A stretch of 64,000 nucleotides of DNA from Cohaesibacter sp. ES.047. GTDB lineage: Bacteria > Pseudomonadota > Alphaproteobacteria > Rhizobiales > Cohaesibacteraceae. Location of the stretch: assembly GCF_900215505.1 (NCBI RefSeq), contig NZ_LT907844.1, forward strand, positions 2,204,501-2,268,500. The letters run 5' to 3'. A model generated the notes under the pieces. That model worked only from the letters and a program-made list of their open reading frames with translations, ran no database searches and was not told the origin of the DNA. The translations under genes were made by a program, and so were the position numbers. Below, piece by piece: positions 16,726 to 25,599 of the stretch; the first letter of the stretch is position 1; each line of letters begins with the position of its first letter.

Positions 16726-16753
16726 AAGGGTGGATGCGACCGTATCCGCCCTT
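16726..16753 (+). terminator. Stem-loop between argF and hslO
   Basis: AAGGGTGGAT (16726-16735) pairs with ATCCGCCCTT (16744-16753) with one wobble, around an eight-base loop. What follows is T-rich but broken (TGCCTTTGCC), so termination may be weak; it could adjust expression between argDF and hslO. Confidence 0.4.
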
Positions 16754-16808
16754 TGCCTTTGCCCAATGATGGCCAGCCATCAGACGGGGCGAAGAAAGCG
16801 AGATCTTC

Positions 16809-17804
16809 ATGACCGAACAAATGCCAAGCCTTGCTGAGATGGATCGCGTTCTTCCCTTTCAGGTCGACAGACTGGATGTAAGAGGGCGCGTGGTTCATCT
16901 CAAGGATTCCGTCTCCAGCATCATCCAGCGCCATGACTATCCCGATGCGGTCAACCGGTTGCTCGCCGAAGCCATTGCTCTGACGACCCTGCTCGGCTCA
17001 TCCCTCAAGTTCGAGGGCAAGCTCATTTTGCAGGTTCAGTCACAAGGAGCGGTGAACATGCTGGTGGTTGATTTTCAGGCACCCGATGCCATCCGTGCCT
17101 ATGTCCGCTTTGACGAGGAGGCGCTTGCCGCGCTGATCGCCAAGGGGGAGACCAAGCCCGAGCAGCTGCTGGGTGAGGGGCATCTGGTGATGACCATCGA
17201 TCAGGGCCAGTATATGAACCGCTATCAGGGGGTTGTTGTGCTCGACGGCAAGAGTCTGGAGGAGGCAGCTGACAGCTACTTCCTACAGTCAGAGCAGTTG
17301 CCGACACGCGTGCGCCTTGCTGCCACCGAGATGGTGTCTCGGCAAGAGGGCGAAAACCCGAGGAGTGAATGGCTCGTCGGCGGTCTGCTGGTGCAGTATC
17401 TGCCGCATTCCTCCCAAGACATTCCCCATCGTGATCTGCATCCCGGTGACCATCCCGATCCGGATATGCAGGGCATCCTTCACGTCACCGAGGCGGACGC
17501 ATGGCGTGAGTGTGAGGCGCTTGTCTCGACCCTGACAGACCAAGAATTGACCGATCCGGCGGTGTCTGCAGAGACGCTGCTTTACCGGCTGTTTCACGAG
17601 AACGGCCCGCGGGTCTTTGATGCCACGCCCGTGGTCGATCAATGCACCTGCAGCCGCGAGCGCATCAGCGCCATGATGAGCAATTTCTCGGATGAGGAGC
17701 TCGAAGACCTGCTGGTCGATGGCAAGATTGAAGTGACATGCGAATTCTGCAGCACGCGCTATGAATTCGACCCGCAAGAGAAGAAAGGCGCCAGCGGAGC
17801 CTGA
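16809..17804 (+). CDS. hslO: Redox-regulated chaperone Hsp33
   Basis: A 331-residue Hsp33, a cytoplasmic holdase activated by oxidation when its zinc is lost. The N-terminal folding domain (LPFQVDRLDVRGRVVHL ... VNRLLAEAIALTTLLGSSLKFEGKLILQVQSQG) is followed by a linker and the C-terminal redox switch. There CTCSRERISAMM supplies C-x-C and CEFCSTRYEFD supplies C-x2-C, so all four zinc-binding Cys are present. No clear sigma-32 promoter is visible directly before it. It probably shares transcripts with argDF or uses its own promoter in the 150-bp gap. Confidence 0.95.
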   Translation: MTEQMPSLAEMDRVLPFQVDRLDVRGRVVHLKDSVSSIIQRHDYPDAVNRLLAEAIALTTLLGSSLKFEGKLILQVQSQGAVNMLVVDFQAPDAIRAYVRFDEEALAALIAKGETKPEQLLGEGHLVMTIDQGQYMNRYQGVVVLDGKSLEEAADSYFLQSEQLPTRVRLAATEMVSRQEGENPRSEWLVGGLLVQYLPHSSQDIPHRDLHPGDHPDPDMQGILHVTEADAWRECEALVSTLTDQELTDPAVSAETLLYRLFHENGPRVFDATPVVDQCTCSRERISAMMSNFSDEELEDLLVDGKIEVTCEFCSTRYEFDPQEKKGASGA

Positions 17805-17848
17805 GTTATCCTCGGAAACCGAGCCGCCAGACACTGTTGTAACGTATG

Positions 17849-17877
17849 AAAAACGCCCGGGAACGGGCGTTTTTTGT
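17849..17877 (+). terminator. Rho-independent terminator of hslO
   Basis: AAACGCCCG (17851-17859) pairs with CGGGCGTTT (17864-17872) around a GGAA tetraloop, followed by further T. It lies 45 bases after the hslO stop. Confidence 0.88.
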
Positions 17878-17938
17878 TTGTGTGATACAATCGGATACAA
17901 AATGACGTAAAAGTTTGATTGTGCGCAAATACCGCTTT

Positions 17939-17952
17939 TGAGAATATTCTCA
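17939..17952. promoter_or_regulatory. 14-bp perfect palindrome upstream of the RND efflux operon
   Basis: TGAGAATATTCTCA is fully self-complementary and lies 189 bases before the adaptor start used here. It is a plausible operator for a dimeric repressor, but no regulator gene is adjacent. Confidence 0.45.
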
Positions 17953-18141
17953 TAAGAGAAACCCGAACTGTCTCGCCATATGGCCAAAATCCGTTCCGGG
18001 CATCCAACCTTGTTGCGATCACGTATGAAGTGTGAAGCCTTGCGTGACCGCATCTTAGTGGATCAACAGCTGCAGCAGGAAAGCCACAAACCGGGCCACC
18101 TGCCGTCTGATGATCCCGCAGCCTCTGTCGACCCGAGGACC

Positions 18142-19578
18142 ATGAATTATCATAGCGATGAAAAGCCTCAGCCAATGCTGGACCGACAGGCCCCCAGCCG
18201 GGCGGACACGAACGAAGCGCCGGACCGGCAACCAAGCCGATCGGCTGGACGCAAGGTCATGTCGGCCGTGCGATGGTTTTTCCGCCTCGCATTGCCGCTG
18301 ATTGTCATCGTGGCTGCGGCATCAATTATGAATATGCTCGTGGCGACCAAGCCCGAGGTTCAGCGCAGGCAGGCTCGGGAGCAGGCCTATGCCGTCCAGT
18401 TGGTCAAGGCCTCCCCCGCGACCATTCAGCCCGATATTCTGGTCTATGGCACCGTGTCCGCCGCCCGGCGGGTGGATCTCCGCGCATTGGTTGGTGGTGA
18501 GGTGATCTGGGTCAGCCCCGAGCTGGTTGAGGGCGGCACCATCGCAAAGGGCGCAGACTTGGTCCGCGTGGATCCGTTCGAGTTCGAAGGGGCTGTGGAA
18601 GAAGCCAACGCCAATCTGGCAGAGGCCAGAGCACGATTGGCCGAGACAAGGGCATCGAGTGCCAGCGAACAAGCAAGCCTTCAATTCCTTCTTGAGCAGG
18701 AACGCATTGCCCGCTCCGATCTTGAACGCGCCGAGACGCTGATCAAGAGCGGCAGTCTCACCCGGCAAGCGCTCGAAAGCCGGAAATTGACCTTCTCGCA
18801 ACGCGAGCAGGCGGTGAAGGCCGCCCAGAACAATCTGCTCGTCCAGAAGGCGCGGATCGATCAGCAGCAGGCGAACATCGAGCGTTTGAACTGGAAGCTT
18901 GAACAGGCCCGCCGCAATCTGACCAACACGACTTTGACGGCGCCGTTCACAGGCGTTGTCCTGAGCAAGTCTGTCGCGTTGGGGCGTTCGGTCTCGGGCA
19001 GCGACACTTTGGTCTCGCTCTATGATCCTCAAGAGCTGGAAGTTCGCTTTACCATCTCCGACGCGCAATATGGCCGCCTGACTTCGGGCAACAACCAGCT
19101 CGTAGGCCGCCAGATCACAGCCAACTGGAAACTGGGGGATAGCATCCGCAGCCACAAAGCGGTGATCGAACGGATCACTGCGGAGATCAGTGCGGGCGAT
19201 GGCGGCATCGAGGTTTACGCCCGGTTTGCCAAGGGCACCGACCTGCGTGCGGGCACCTTCGTGGAGCTGGTCGTGCCAGACAGGAACTATTCCGATGCCA
19301 TCCGCATACCGCAGGCGGCGCTCTATCTGGGGCACACGGTCTATGTGCATGAGGATGGACGCATGCAGCCGCGCACCGTCGATGTTCTGGCCTATCTCGG
19401 CGATGATGTGCTGATCGATGGGTCGGCTCTTGGAGACGAGGCCGAGATCATCGCCACCCGCATTGCCGAAGCTGGCCCGGGCCTCAAGGTCGTGTTGCCT
19501 GAAGCGCCAGCTCAGGATAGCGATGAAAGCAACAATCCGCCCGCTCAGCCCGCCGACCAGACGGAGCGCACTCAATGA
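18142..19578 (+). CDS. RND efflux system periplasmic adaptor subunit
   Basis: A 478-residue membrane-fusion protein (HlyD/AcrA type) that links the inner-membrane pump to an outer-membrane channel. A hydrophilic 35-residue N-terminus is followed by one membrane anchor (ALPLIVIVAAASIMNMLVA). Then come a lipoyl half-motif, a long coiled coil (about residues 145-260, rich in AEARARLAET and Gln/Glu), the second lipoyl half (TTLTAPFTGVVLSKSVALG) and beta-barrel domains. Start at ATG 18142, preceded by GAGG at five bases; the frame is open back to 17980. It overlaps the permease gene by four bases. No TolC-type channel gene is present, so one encoded elsewhere must be used. Confidence 0.9.
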   Translation: MNYHSDEKPQPMLDRQAPSRADTNEAPDRQPSRSAGRKVMSAVRWFFRLALPLIVIVAAASIMNMLVATKPEVQRRQAREQAYAVQLVKASPATIQPDILVYGTVSAARRVDLRALVGGEVIWVSPELVEGGTIAKGADLVRVDPFEFEGAVEEANANLAEARARLAETRASSASEQASLQFLLEQERIARSDLERAETLIKSGSLTRQALESRKLTFSQREQAVKAAQNNLLVQKARIDQQQANIERLNWKLEQARRNLTNTTLTAPFTGVVLSKSVALGRSVSGSDTLVSLYDPQELEVRFTISDAQYGRLTSGNNQLVGRQITANWKLGDSIRSHKAVIERITAEISAGDGGIEVYARFAKGTDLRAGTFVELVVPDRNYSDAIRIPQAALYLGHTVYVHEDGRMQPRTVDVLAYLGDDVLIDGSALGDEAEIIATRIAEAGPGLKVVLPEAPAQDSDESNNPPAQPADQTERTQ

Positions 19579-22500
19579 GCCGGATGGATCCAAGGGGCAG
19601 GGGCGGGGCCGTCGCCTTTTTCGTGCATCACCCCAACGCCGCCAATCTGTTGATGATCCTGCTGCTGATGGCGGGCGTGTTCGCCCTGTCGCGCATGAAC
19701 ACTCAGTTCTTTCCCACCGTGGCAACCGACACGCTCCGTATTTCCGTCGTCTGGACCGGTGCCAGCGCAGAGGATGTGGAAGCCAACATTCTCGAGATTG
19801 TCGAACCGAAGATCCGCTTTGTCGACGGCGTCGACAATATCCAGTCCGTTGCCCGCGAAGGGTTCGCTTCGATCTATCTAGACTTCAAGCCCGGCGCAGA
19901 CATGCAGGCGGCCCTGCGCGATGTGGAAACAAACCTCGACACCATCACCACCTTTCCCGATCAGGCCGAAGATCCTGAAGTGTCCTATTTGCAGTTTCGG
20001 GATGATGTCGCGCGGCTGATCCTGTCGGGGCCTTTCGACGAGACGGCCTTGCGGGGCTTTGCGCGCACCATGCGTGACGATCTGATCGAGCGCGGCATCG
20101 ATGCGGTGGAATTCACGGGCCTCAGAGATGAAGAGTTCTTCGTTGGCATCAGTGACTATGATCTGCGCCGACTGTCTCTGACCATTCAGGATGTCGCCAA
20201 TGCGGTGTCATCCAACAGCCGCGATTTGCCGTCGGGCAGTGTCCGGGATGGCATCGAGAAGCAGGTCAGAACCCTTGCTGTCGAGGAAAGACCCGAGCAG
20301 CTCGCAGGGATCGAGATCAAGTCTCAGATCAGCGGATCAAGCGTCGAGCTGGGAGATATCTCCCGGATAGAAAGACGCCTCAATCCCGATCAGGTGCGCG
20401 GTATCATGCGCGGCCAGTCGGCGATCCAACTCGTGGTCAAGCGTGCTTCCAGCGCGGATTCCCTCAAGGCATCCGCCATCGTCGCAGACTATCTTGAGCA
20501 AGCAAGGCAGACCTTGCCGCCGACCCTCAAGATTACCCAATATGACTCGCTTGCCGAAGCGCTCGTCGACCGCATTCTGCTGCTCGTCAAAAACGCGGCG
20601 TCCGGCCTTCTGGTGGTGATGATCATCCTCGCCATTTTCCTCAATTTGCGTACGGCCCTTTGGGTCACGGCGGGCATTCCCATCGCGATGCTGGCGGCTT
20701 GCGTCATCTTGCTGGCCCTTGGCCAGACGATCAACATGATGTCGCTCTTCTCCTTCATCATGATGCTCGGCATCATTGTCGATGACGCGATTGTCATCGG
20801 CGAGGAGACGACAACCCGCTATGAGGATGGCGCGCCGGGTGTGGTCGCTGCCGAAGGGGCGGGCAAGCGCATGTTCATGCCGATCACGGCAGCATCTCTG
20901 ACCACCATCGCGGCATTCTCGCCTATCCTGATGATCGGCGATGTGATCGGCCAGATCATGGGTGTTCTGCCGGTCGTTGTGATTTCCGTTCTGCTGGCGA
21001 GCCTCGTCGAGTGCTTTTTCATTCTTCCTGGCCATCTCGCGCACTCCATGACACCGAGCCATCACCGGGGCTGGAGCGTCAAGCGGGTCATTGTCGTCGG
21101 CCTCGTCATTGTCCTGCCGCTGGTCTCTTTCTACGCCCTGTCCCCGGAACTTGTTGCAAAGTTCGGAGGGGTATCCGAAAGCGCGTGGATCTGGCTGCAT
21201 GCATTGATCGACGGCTTGGGGCCTCTGGCGATCCCCGCGCTTGCCGTCGGGAGTTTCCTGCTGGCCTGCCTTGCCGAGGTGGCTTCCGTGTGCCGGACAA
21301 GGAAAGCCGAGCGGCTCGGTCACCATGGACGGCAGGAGGAAGGGGCCTTTCGCCGTGGCTTCGACAAGGGCTTTTCTGCCCTGCGTGATGGGCCGTTCCG
21401 TTCGCTTGTAACCCTTGCCTTTGATTGGCGCTACACCACACTGGCCATCTGCATCGCCTCCATGCTGCTCGTCGTCGGTGTCTTGCGCGGAGGCCGCATC
21501 GGCTTTGTCTTCTTCCCGTCTGCGGAAGCCGAGACGCTCACCATTTCGCTGGTGTTCAATGTCGGGATTCTGGAAGAAGATGCCATTGCCATCATCAACG
21601 AGGTCGATGACGCGATCTACGAGACCGAGGAAGCTGTCGGCAAGGGCGAGAAGCTGGTTGTTGCCTCCTTCACGACCCTTGGGACCTCAGGCAGGACAAC
21701 TGCTGACAATGTGGCATCCTTGCGTCTGCGCCTGACCAGCTCGGAGCAGCGCAGCGTGCGCACCGGCACCTTTCAGGAGGCACTGCGCGCCAGAATTCCC
21801 CAGATCGCCGGTCTACGCCGCGCCTCCATCCGGGGCCAGCGAGGCGGACCACCCGGAGCCGATCTCGACATCCGCCTCACCGGGGCAAATGCTGAGATCC
21901 TCAAGGCGGCGTCTGTTGATTTGCAAGCCCGGCTGTCTTCCTACCCGGGCGTGAGCGAACTTGATGACAATCTGCCCTATGGCAAACCAGAGCTCGTTCT
22001 TCAGCTCACTCCAAGAGGCGAGAGGCTCGGCTTTACGACCCAGTCCATCGGTGGTGCGGTGCGCGATCTGATCGACGGGCGGACGGCGCGCAAGCTGGCC
22101 ATCTTCGAAGATGAGGTGGACGTCAAGATCCAGCAGTTGAGCGAGGAGAACCGGGACAATCTGAGATCCCTTTGGGTTAAAAGTCCCTCTGGACCGTATG
22201 TTCCCTTGATGGAAGTGGTCTCGCTCACAGACCGACAGGGCTTTTCGTCGATCCAGCGCTTTGACGGCAAGACAACGGTCGCCGTGACGGGAGATGTGGA
22301 TTCAGAGGTGGTCACGGTCTCGGAACTGGTGGCCGAGCTGGACAAAGACCTGATGCCGCGGTTCGCAGCCGAGCATGGTGTGGGCTACAGCTTCTCGGGC
22401 CGCAACGAGGAACGGCAGGAGGCCTTTACCGATCTCAAGATCGGAACCATCATTGCGCTGGCGTCGATCTTTGTCATCCTCGCGTGGGTGTTCGCATCCT

Positions 22501-22985
22501 ACCTGCGTCCCTTCGCGATCATGATGATCATTCCGTTCGGAGTGGTCGGGGCTGTGCTGGGCCATTATCTGCTGGGCTTCCAGCTTACCATTCTGTCAAT
22601 GATCGGCCTGCTCGGACTTGCGGGCATTCTCGTCAACGACTCGATTATCCTTGTCAGTCGACTGGATGAGCGGCTGGCGCATGGAGAGAGCCTGAAGCAG
22701 TCAGCCATCGGCGCAAGCTGTGATCGCTTGCGGGCGGTTCTGCTCACATCCCTCACCACCGTTGGTGGCCTCACGCCGCTTCTGTTCGAAACATCCGTAC
22801 AGGCGCAGTTCCTCAAGCCCATGGCGGTGACCATCGTCTTCGGACTTGCCGTGGCCACCCTGTTCGTCCTGTTCCTTGTGCCATGCCTCTTCGGTGTCGG
22901 TCTCGACATCCGCAATCTGTTCCAATGGTTGTTGCATGGTGGCGCAAAAGAGAGGCAACGCTCCGCCTCAAGCCCGGCGGAATAG
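19575..22985 (+). CDS. RND family efflux transporter permease
   Basis: A 1136-residue proton-driven RND pump with two homologous halves. Visible: N-terminal FFVHHPNAANLLMILLLMAGVFAL, FFPTVATDTLRISVVWTGASAEDVE, the charged transmembrane motif MMLGIIVDDAIVIGEE, and in the second half GLLGLAGILVNDSIILV. The family is usually about 1020-1060 residues; the excess is an insertion at roughly residues 495-595, between TM6 and TM7. It carries two additional hydrophobic segments (VIVVGLVIVLPLVSFYAL and IPALAVGSFLLACLAEV). Substrate is unknown; the pair resembles drug-exporting RND systems rather than metal pumps, which is inference. Confidence 0.92.
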   Translation: MSRMDPRGRGGAVAFFVHHPNAANLLMILLLMAGVFALSRMNTQFFPTVATDTLRISVVWTGASAEDVEANILEIVEPKIRFVDGVDNIQSVAREGFASIYLDFKPGADMQAALRDVETNLDTITTFPDQAEDPEVSYLQFRDDVARLILSGPFDETALRGFARTMRDDLIERGIDAVEFTGLRDEEFFVGISDYDLRRLSLTIQDVANAVSSNSRDLPSGSVRDGIEKQVRTLAVEERPEQLAGIEIKSQISGSSVELGDISRIERRLNPDQVRGIMRGQSAIQLVVKRASSADSLKASAIVADYLEQARQTLPPTLKITQYDSLAEALVDRILLLVKNAASGLLVVMIILAIFLNLRTALWVTAGIPIAMLAACVILLALGQTINMMSLFSFIMMLGIIVDDAIVIGEETTTRYEDGAPGVVAAEGAGKRMFMPITAASLTTIAAFSPILMIGDVIGQIMGVLPVVVISVLLASLVECFFILPGHLAHSMTPSHHRGWSVKRVIVVGLVIVLPLVSFYALSPELVAKFGGVSESAWIWLHALIDGLGPLAIPALAVGSFLLACLAEVASVCRTRKAERLGHHGRQEEGAFRRGFDKGFSALRDGPFRSLVTLAFDWRYTTLAICIASMLLVVGVLRGGRIGFVFFPSAEAETLTISLVFNVGILEEDAIAIINEVDDAIYETEEAVGKGEKLVVASFTTLGTSGRTTADNVASLRLRLTSSEQRSVRTGTFQEALRARIPQIAGLRRASIRGQRGGPPGADLDIRLTGANAEILKAASVDLQARLSSYPGVSELDDNLPYGKPELVLQLTPRGERLGFTTQSIGGAVRDLIDGRTARKLAIFEDEVDVKIQQLSEENRDNLRSLWVKSPSGPYVPLMEVVSLTDRQGFSSIQRFDGKTTVAVTGDVDSEVVTVSELVAELDKDLMPRFAAEHGVGYSFSGRNEERQEAFTDLKIGTIIALASIFVILAWVFASYLRPFAIMMIIPFGVVGAVLGHYLLGFQLTILSMIGLLGLAGILVNDSIILVSRLDERLAHGESLKQSAIGASCDRLRAVLLTSLTTVGGLTPLLFETSVQAQFLKPMAVTIVFGLAVATLFVLFLVPCLFGVGLDIRNLFQWLLHGGAKERQRSASSPAE

Positions 22986-23018
22986 GCTGAAATTGGCCGA
23001 GGTCAGCAACAGACCAAG

Positions 23019-23050
23019 AAAAAGGGGATCAGGCGCACACCTGATCCCCT
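23019..23050 (-). terminator. Terminator of the DUF2189 gene
   Basis: A perfect 10-bp stem (GGGGATCAGG at 23024-23033 with CCTGATCCCC at 23040-23049) is followed on the minus strand by TTTTT. It lies between the convergent RND permease and DUF2189 genes and may also affect plus-strand transcripts. Confidence 0.8.
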
Positions 23051-23149
23051 CCCATAGTCGAAACCATCTCGCATGATATCTAACGACCGTCAACGCATGT
23101 TCGTGTGGGGACTAAAAATATGCGCTGGCAGACCCATTATCGGCCTCAC

Positions 23150-24013
23150 TCAAGATGATGTATTGGATTCTATTGCTGTTTCATCAAGTATGATTGCTCT
23201 TCGATAAAGATGCCATGTTGCATGACCGAGCAGCGGCAGAATGACAATCAGGCCCAGAAGCAGCGACGCCAGACTGACCAGCATCATGAAGGCAATGAAA
23301 ATGGCCCAGCTCAACATGGCCTTGCGGTTGGCGAGCACACACCGGATCGAGGTGATCATGCCGGTGATGAAATCGACGTCGCGATGAAGGAGCATGGGAA
23401 AGGAAATGGCCGTGATCGAGAAAACGGCGAGCCCCAGTCCTGCACCAGCCAGATTGCCAACCACCAGAAACAGGGCACCCTCCGGAGTCGCGACAACGGT
23501 GCTGATCAGCGTCGATGGGCTGAGCGCCTCGAGACCAAAGAAAATCACGTAAAGAAAGATCGCGATATCGATCCATATGATGAAGGCAAAGCCCGTGACC
23601 AGCGCCATCCAGCGCAATTCCTTGGTCTCTTTGCCGAAGATCGCACCGAATACCGCTCCGGGCGAAAGCGGGAGACCATATTCCCTGCGGCGGCTGATTT
23701 CATAAAGTCCCGCAGCGATGAAGGGGGCGATCAACGCAAAGCCCGAGGCCAGCGGATAAACCAGATAGGGAAGGCTATAGACCGAAAGGAGCCACAAAAG
23801 AAGCCAGCCAGCGAGAGCATAGAAGGCACCGAAGAACAGACCATAAGGCGCGCTGTGTTGCAGATCCCGCATGCCGGCGCTGAGGGCATAGGTCAGATCT
23901 TCCGTCGTCAGGTCCCTGATCTGCGGCTCATTCAGCGAGGCAACAGTCGAAGGGTTCGAAGACGGCGCTGCCGGAGCATCGTCAAGCGTTCCGTGGTTGG
24001 CAATATCAGTCAT
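23150..24013 (-). CDS. DUF2189 domain integral membrane protein
   Basis: A 287-residue inner-membrane protein of the DUF2189 family (function unknown). After a 35-residue polar N-terminus comes the family motif ALSAGMRDLQHSAPYGLFFGAFYALAGW, then about six membrane segments, with AGLYEISRRREYGLPLSPGA and the WMALVTGFAFIIWIDIA and FSITAISFPMLLHRDVDFITGMITS segments typical of the family. GGAGGAGG before the start at 24013 fixes it. It is convergent with the RND genes and has its own terminator; 210 bp separate it from the SDR gene upstream on the same strand. Confidence 0.88.
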   Translation of the reverse strand: MTDIANHGTLDDAPAAPSSNPSTVASLNEPQIRDLTTEDLTYALSAGMRDLQHSAPYGLFFGAFYALAGWLLLWLLSVYSLPYLVYPLASGFALIAPFIAAGLYEISRRREYGLPLSPGAVFGAIFGKETKELRWMALVTGFAFIIWIDIAIFLYVIFFGLEALSPSTLISTVVATPEGALFLVVGNLAGAGLGLAVFSITAISFPMLLHRDVDFITGMITSIRCVLANRKAMLSWAIFIAFMMLVSLASLLLGLIVILPLLGHATWHLYRRAIILDETAIESNTSS

Positions 24014-24223
24014 AACATCCTCCTCCGGGGCCTCCTGCGGCTTGCCTCTTCACGCTGCCTCCAGAGGGGAATGCTGTCGTGACAGGCGCCGCATCCCGTT
24101 CGTTGTCATTGATGCAACGACCCTATCCTAACGGGAATTTGATGTGACACAATGTCGCAATTGGATTGAGGCAGCAAAAATATCCAAAGATACGCAAGGA
24201 TGTGGGAAAGTGGCGATCAGATC

Positions 24224-24970
24224 CTAGACGTGCTGCCCGCCATTGATATGCACTTCGGCACCAGACACATAGGAGCTGGCGTCCGAGCAAAGATAAAAGA
24301 TCGTGTCGGCGACTTCCGATGGCAGGCCGAGCCGGCGCATGGGAATGCCCTCCACGATCTTCTCGGTGCCAGGCGACAGGATCGATGTATCGATCTCTCC
24401 GGGCGCAATGGCATTGACGCGGATCTTGTGCGGACCGAAATCTGCCGCCATTTCCCGGCTCAGGGAAGCAAGGGCCGCCTTGGAGGTTGCGTAGGCGGTT
24501 CCGGCAAACGGGTGGACCCGCATCCCGGCAATCGAGGTGACATTGACGATCGACCCTTCTGCTGCCTTCAGTTCTTCGAACAGGCCGCGCGCCAGCATGA
24601 TTGGAGCGAAGAAATTGACCTGAAAGACCTGACGCCAGATATGCATCGGCGTTTCAAGACTGTCCAGCCGATTGCCATCCTCGTTTTTCGGGCTGATGGC
24701 GGCATTGTTGACCAGCGCGTTTAGTTTTCCGCCTTCGGCGGCCAGCCGGTTGCGGATTTCTCCCACGGCGACGCCCAGACTATCAGGATCGGACAGATCA
24801 ATCTGGATGTGGTCCGCTTCCCCCATCGGCCAGGGGCATTTGTCGGAAAAAGGATGTCGCGAACAACTGATCACACGCCACCCTTCCTGCGAAAAGCGTT
24901 TCACCGTGGCATGACCGATACCGCGGCTTGCGCCTGTTAGCACAAGGGTCTTCCGTTCACTGTTTTGCAT
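24224..24970 (-). CDS. Short-chain dehydrogenase/reductase (SDR) oxidoreductase
   Basis: A 248-residue classical SDR with a Rossmann fold. NAD(P)-binding TGASRGIGHAT is near residue 10; NNAA, the catalytic Ser in VNVTSIAG and the Y-x3-K motif YATSKAAL are all present, and a FYLCSDASSYVSGAEVHINGG end is usual. Arg and Ser after the first beta strand (SCSRHPF) hint at NADP, as inference. Start at 24970, with AGAGGA before it; the frame is open to 25003. It is divergent from bfd, sharing an upstream region of 117 bp. Substrate unknown. Confidence 0.9.
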   Translation of the reverse strand: MQNSERKTLVLTGASRGIGHATVKRFSQEGWRVISCSRHPFSDKCPWPMGEADHIQIDLSDPDSLGVAVGEIRNRLAAEGGKLNALVNNAAISPKNEDGNRLDSLETPMHIWRQVFQVNFFAPIMLARGLFEELKAAEGSIVNVTSIAGMRVHPFAGTAYATSKAALASLSREMAADFGPHKIRVNAIAPGEIDTSILSPGTEKIVEGIPMRRLGLPSEVADTIFYLCSDASSYVSGAEVHINGGQHV

Positions 24971-25087
24971 GATCAAGTCCTCTTTCCTTAAAGATAGGGA
25001 CAAGAAACCTGTTTGCCAATGGCGATATCAATTCTTATATGGGCAGTGAGAGACATCTCTGGGGATTGAAAAGTGAAGAGTTAGAAA

Positions 25088-25351
25088 ATGATCATCTGTC
25101 ATTGCAACAAGATAACTGATCAGGAAATCCTCGAGATTGCTGAACATCTGAAAAAGGAAGAACCCGATACCCCGATACGATCGAACAAAATCTACCGTGG
25201 CCGGGGCTGTCGCGCCAAATGCGGCTGCTGTCGTCCGATGATGGAGGCTCTGCTTCTGGCGAATGGATATGATGTTTCGGTTGCAAAGCGAGACGAGATC
25301 GAGCGCCTGCAAGTCCGTCATTTTCAGGGGTGTCCACCTTTCACCCCCTAA
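25088..25351 (+). CDS. bfd: Bacterioferritin-associated ferredoxin-like [2Fe-2S] protein
   Basis: An 87-residue protein of the BFD-like family. Bfd reduces the haem of bacterioferritin and so releases stored iron. The cluster ligands of the family are C-x-C near the start (Cys4, Cys6) and C-x2-C later (Cys45, Cys48 in KCGCC). Here two extra Cys (41 and 47) flank the second pair. Compared with E. coli Bfd (64 residues) it has a longer C-terminal tail. It lies 248 bp upstream of bfr in the same direction, separated by an Irr-type palindrome, so the two probably respond to iron separately. Confidence 0.88.
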   Translation: MIICHCNKITDQEILEIAEHLKKEEPDTPIRSNKIYRGRGCRAKCGCCRPMMEALLLANGYDVSVAKRDEIERLQVRHFQGCPPFTP

Positions 25352-25446
25352 GTGTGACGTGAGCGCTTGTGCCATCTTGGAATAAAGAGCGGACAGTGGC
25401 ACAATTCTTCGCGGGGCTCTTGACCGGGGCAACTGGACGCATTAAA

Positions 25447-25461
25447 TTAGAATTATTCTAA
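25447..25461. promoter_or_regulatory. Irr-box / iron-control-element-like palindrome upstream of bfr
   Basis: TTAGAA-TTA-TTCTAA is a perfect inverted repeat with the half-site of the rhizobial iron control element (TTTAGAA..TTCTAAA). It lies about 140 bases before bfr. In Rhizobiales, Irr represses iron-storage genes when iron is scarce; that this site binds Irr is inference. Confidence 0.65.
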
Positions 25462-25599
25462 AGAGATTATGTGATGGACGGCAGTAAACGACCAAGAAAG
25501 TGGAACGCGGATTTGCGTATTTCCTCTTGTCTTTCAGATCGCTAACATTGGGCCACCCATTCCGGATTTTGACTTGAACTATAGCAAAAGAGGATCGAC

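Larger units (their letters stand above)
17805..18141. other. Intergenic region between hslO and the RND efflux genes
   Basis: It holds the hslO terminator, a direct repeat of GATACAA near 17884 and 17894, and a 14-bp perfect palindrome (17939-17952). The frame of the downstream adaptor gene remains open back to 17980, but that part does not look like a signal sequence. Confidence 0.5.

Noticed and set aside
17980-18141. N-terminal extension of the RND adaptor
   Set aside because: The frame is open, but the better ribosome-binding site and family length support the ATG at 18142.
23210-24082. Plus-strand open frame of 290 codons opposite the DUF2189 gene
   Set aside because: It is a polar, low-complexity shadow of the minus-strand membrane protein, which has a good ribosome-binding site and family motifs.
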